This document shows positions 62,371 to 64,000 of a DNA stretch of 64,000 nucleotides, one piece after another; position 1 is the first letter of the stretch, and every line of letters starts with the position of its first letter. The notes under the pieces are model-generated. The model was not told the origin of the DNA, ran no database searches, and worked only from the letters and a program-made list of their open reading frames with translations. The stretch spans positions 806,001 through 870,000 of the forward strand of contig JAKZZE010000002.1 of assembly GCA_024220505.1 (NCBI GenBank), in the 5' to 3' direction. Position numbers and translations under genes: made by a program. Source of the DNA: Rhizopus arrhizus. Lineage: Eukaryota > Mucoromycota > Mucoromycetes > Mucorales > Rhizopodaceae.

Positions 62371-62830
62371 AATTGCAGTTCTTTTTTTTTTTTTTTTTTG
62401 TAAAAGTGAATTTTATTTAACTTTGAGTCACACATCGCGGAGTGGTGGGACTAGAATATGTATAGTAAGGGAAATTGAGAGGAAAAATTAAAATAAACAG
62501 AAGGAGAAAAGGGTAGAAAATAAAATGGTATATGCGTAAGAACACTAGTTAAGCATCGGGTGGCTATTTTGGAGAATTGAAACTTGAGATATAATTTTGG
62601 CACTAATGTCAGCTAAAAATTGCAGTTCGCAAACTTCGAGGAAAAAACCAATAATTTTGAAATTCAGATCATCCAATAAAATTTTGAAGTCGTCTCATTT
62701 TTAAGTATGAAAAACAATGTCCAAGTATTCGTTTCGTTTCTTGTCCAATAGGCGGAAAAATAAAAGCCCGACCATAATTCTTCACAACTTTTTTTGTTAC
62801 TTTTTTTTTGATTTGAAAAAGTAAAAAAAT

Positions 62831-64000
62831 ATGGATGAATTAGAGCAGTTGGAACATTTATCACTCGTACAAAAGGTTGTTAGTGAACTCTATAACCACA
62901 CGGGATTACATGAGAAAGTGTTAGGTACAAATTAAATCTTCTTCTTGAACTTTTCATAATGATTTTATTCTTTTCTTTTTTTGTAGCTGAATTCATAATA
63001 CACTTACATGATCAAGCTAATGGCTCAATCTCAACCTTCAAAAAATTGCTTAAAGATGCTGATGCTGATTTTCCAGAATCCTTCATTGAAAACTTGGATC
63101 GAATTATTAAAACAATGAAACCAAAAAACAGAAAATTTAATTCTGCAGAAACTAGCGTAGACGAAAAAGCACAAGCTTTCCCTGGCCTGGCAGTTCAAGA
63201 TGATCCAGAATGGCAAAAGAAAAGAGAGGAAGATATTGAAGTGGCTGACGATATGTTAGCGCAGTTACAAGGCATTTCAAATAACAATAGACGCAGACAT
63301 GAGAGAAGTTCCTCACCCGATGACAGAAGACATCACCGTAGACGGTCTCCGCGACGATCAAGCCCATACAGACGCCATCGATCTCGTTCACCTTCACCTA
63401 GTCGTCACCGTCGTCACCAAGAGAGTAGCAGTGGTAGAAGAAGATCAAGAGAGGCTGAGAGAACACGTAATCCAGATCGACCTTCTATACGACAAAAACC
63501 TAGTGTTACAGGAGGCGGCATCATGGTAGAAGATGTACCCTCTCGATCAATCAAAAGAATGTCTTCTCCTGAACGTTGGGAATTAAAGCAGTTAATTGCT
63601 TCGGGTGTGGTTGATCCAGCAGATTATCCAGAGCTTAATGAAGATCTTGACTTTCATGGAAGTGTAGAACCCGAAGAAGAGATTGATGTCGAAGTACGTG
63701 AAGAAGAGCCACCTTTCTTGAGAGGACAAACAAAGAAATCTCTTGACCTGAGCCCTGTCAAGGTCATCAAAATCCCCGATGGTACATTGAATCGCTCAGC
63801 TTTGGCTGGTGCTTCATTGGCAAAGGAACGGAGAGAATTGAGGCAGCAGCAACAGCAGCAAGAGATGGATGCTGTGCCTCAGGATGTGACTACACCCTGG
63901 TTGGATCCCATGGCCGGACCTGCTGGAAGGCAATTTGCGCAGGATGCTAGAGGTGGCTCGAGACCAGAGCGTGTATCAGAATGGAAAAAGGCGACTTTTA
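62831..64000 (+). CDS. Splicing DEAH helicase PRP22/DHX8, N-terminal part
   Basis: Exons 62831-62924 and 62987 to beyond the right edge. The start is MDELEQLEHLSLVQKVVSEL; then EFIIHLHDQANGSISTFKKL and FPESFIENLDRIIKTMKPK form the helical N-terminal domain of DHX8/Prp22. An Arg/Ser-rich region follows (RRSPRRSSPYRRHRSRSPSP), typical of the RS domain of this family. The window ends in a conserved stretch (ERWELKQLIASGVVDPADYP, PFLRGQTKKSLDLSPVKVIK) just before the helicase core. An S1 RNA-binding domain is expected after the RS region in many members; I do not see it clearly here. The protein releases mRNA from the spliceosome after exon ligation. Confidence 0.88.

Overview
This is AT-rich nuclear DNA from a filamentous fungus, most likely an early-diverging one (Mucoromycota, probably Mucorales). 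The evidence is many short spliceosomal introns (about 45-65 nt, GT-AG, often GTAAGT or GTAAAT donors), fungal gene content (GH18 chitinase with a C-terminal cysteine-rich chitin-binding-like module, Zn2Cys6 factor, Pex14, F-BAR/SH3 cytokinesis protein, RNAi-type RdRP), and a dense load of Ty3/gypsy, Tc1/mariner, Merlin/ISXO2-like and LINE relics. No rRNA, tRNA or CRISPR was seen. Exon boundaries were read by eye, from splice sites plus reading-frame continuity.

Layout. 1-7.9 kb is a nested transposon island: an intron-containing ISXO2/Merlin-type transposase at the left edge, relics of chromodomain and non-chromodomain gypsy elements, a Tc1 element with 211-bp inverted repeats, and at least five LTR families, several as solo LTRs with target-site duplications. 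8-9.6 kb holds a member of an uncharacterised family, called here the 'GEFA family'. 9.6-13 kb is mostly empty. 13-29.2 kb is a gene-rich segment: F-BAR/SH3 protein, a mitochondrial protein, a decayed gene, a short-chain dehydrogenase, PEX14, a LYAR-type nucleolar zinc finger protein, a SPRY-RING protein, a LINE 3' end and mitochondrial ribosomal protein bL21m.

29.4-46.9 kb: a Nim1/Hsl1-type kinase, an N-myristoylated-looking TLD protein (Rtc5-like), a Zn2Cys6 factor, a chitinase, then a divergent pair. One gene of the pair is a GRF-HARP-SNF2 protein resembling SMARCAL1 whose ATPase motifs are all eroded. The other is an RRM-RdRP whose catalytic DLDGD is replaced by DANEN. A secreted CAP protein follows. 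47-53 kb is a second transposon-rich zone containing another GEFA-family gene with a LINE fragment in its intron and a solo LTR inserted just before its stop codon. 53.9-64 kb: RPA3, a phosducin-like protein, DNA topoisomerase I, a small unknown gene, a long empty stretch, a transposase relic and the 5' part of a PRP22/DHX8-type splicing helicase.

Most genes are housekeeping and act independently. The most unusual locus is the divergent pair of apparent pseudoenzymes (38.9-45.3 kb) around a CCAAT-rich promoter. Three conserved genes (SDR, PhLP, TOP1) each lack one A in a short A-run, which points to homopolymer errors in the assembly rather than real pseudogenes.
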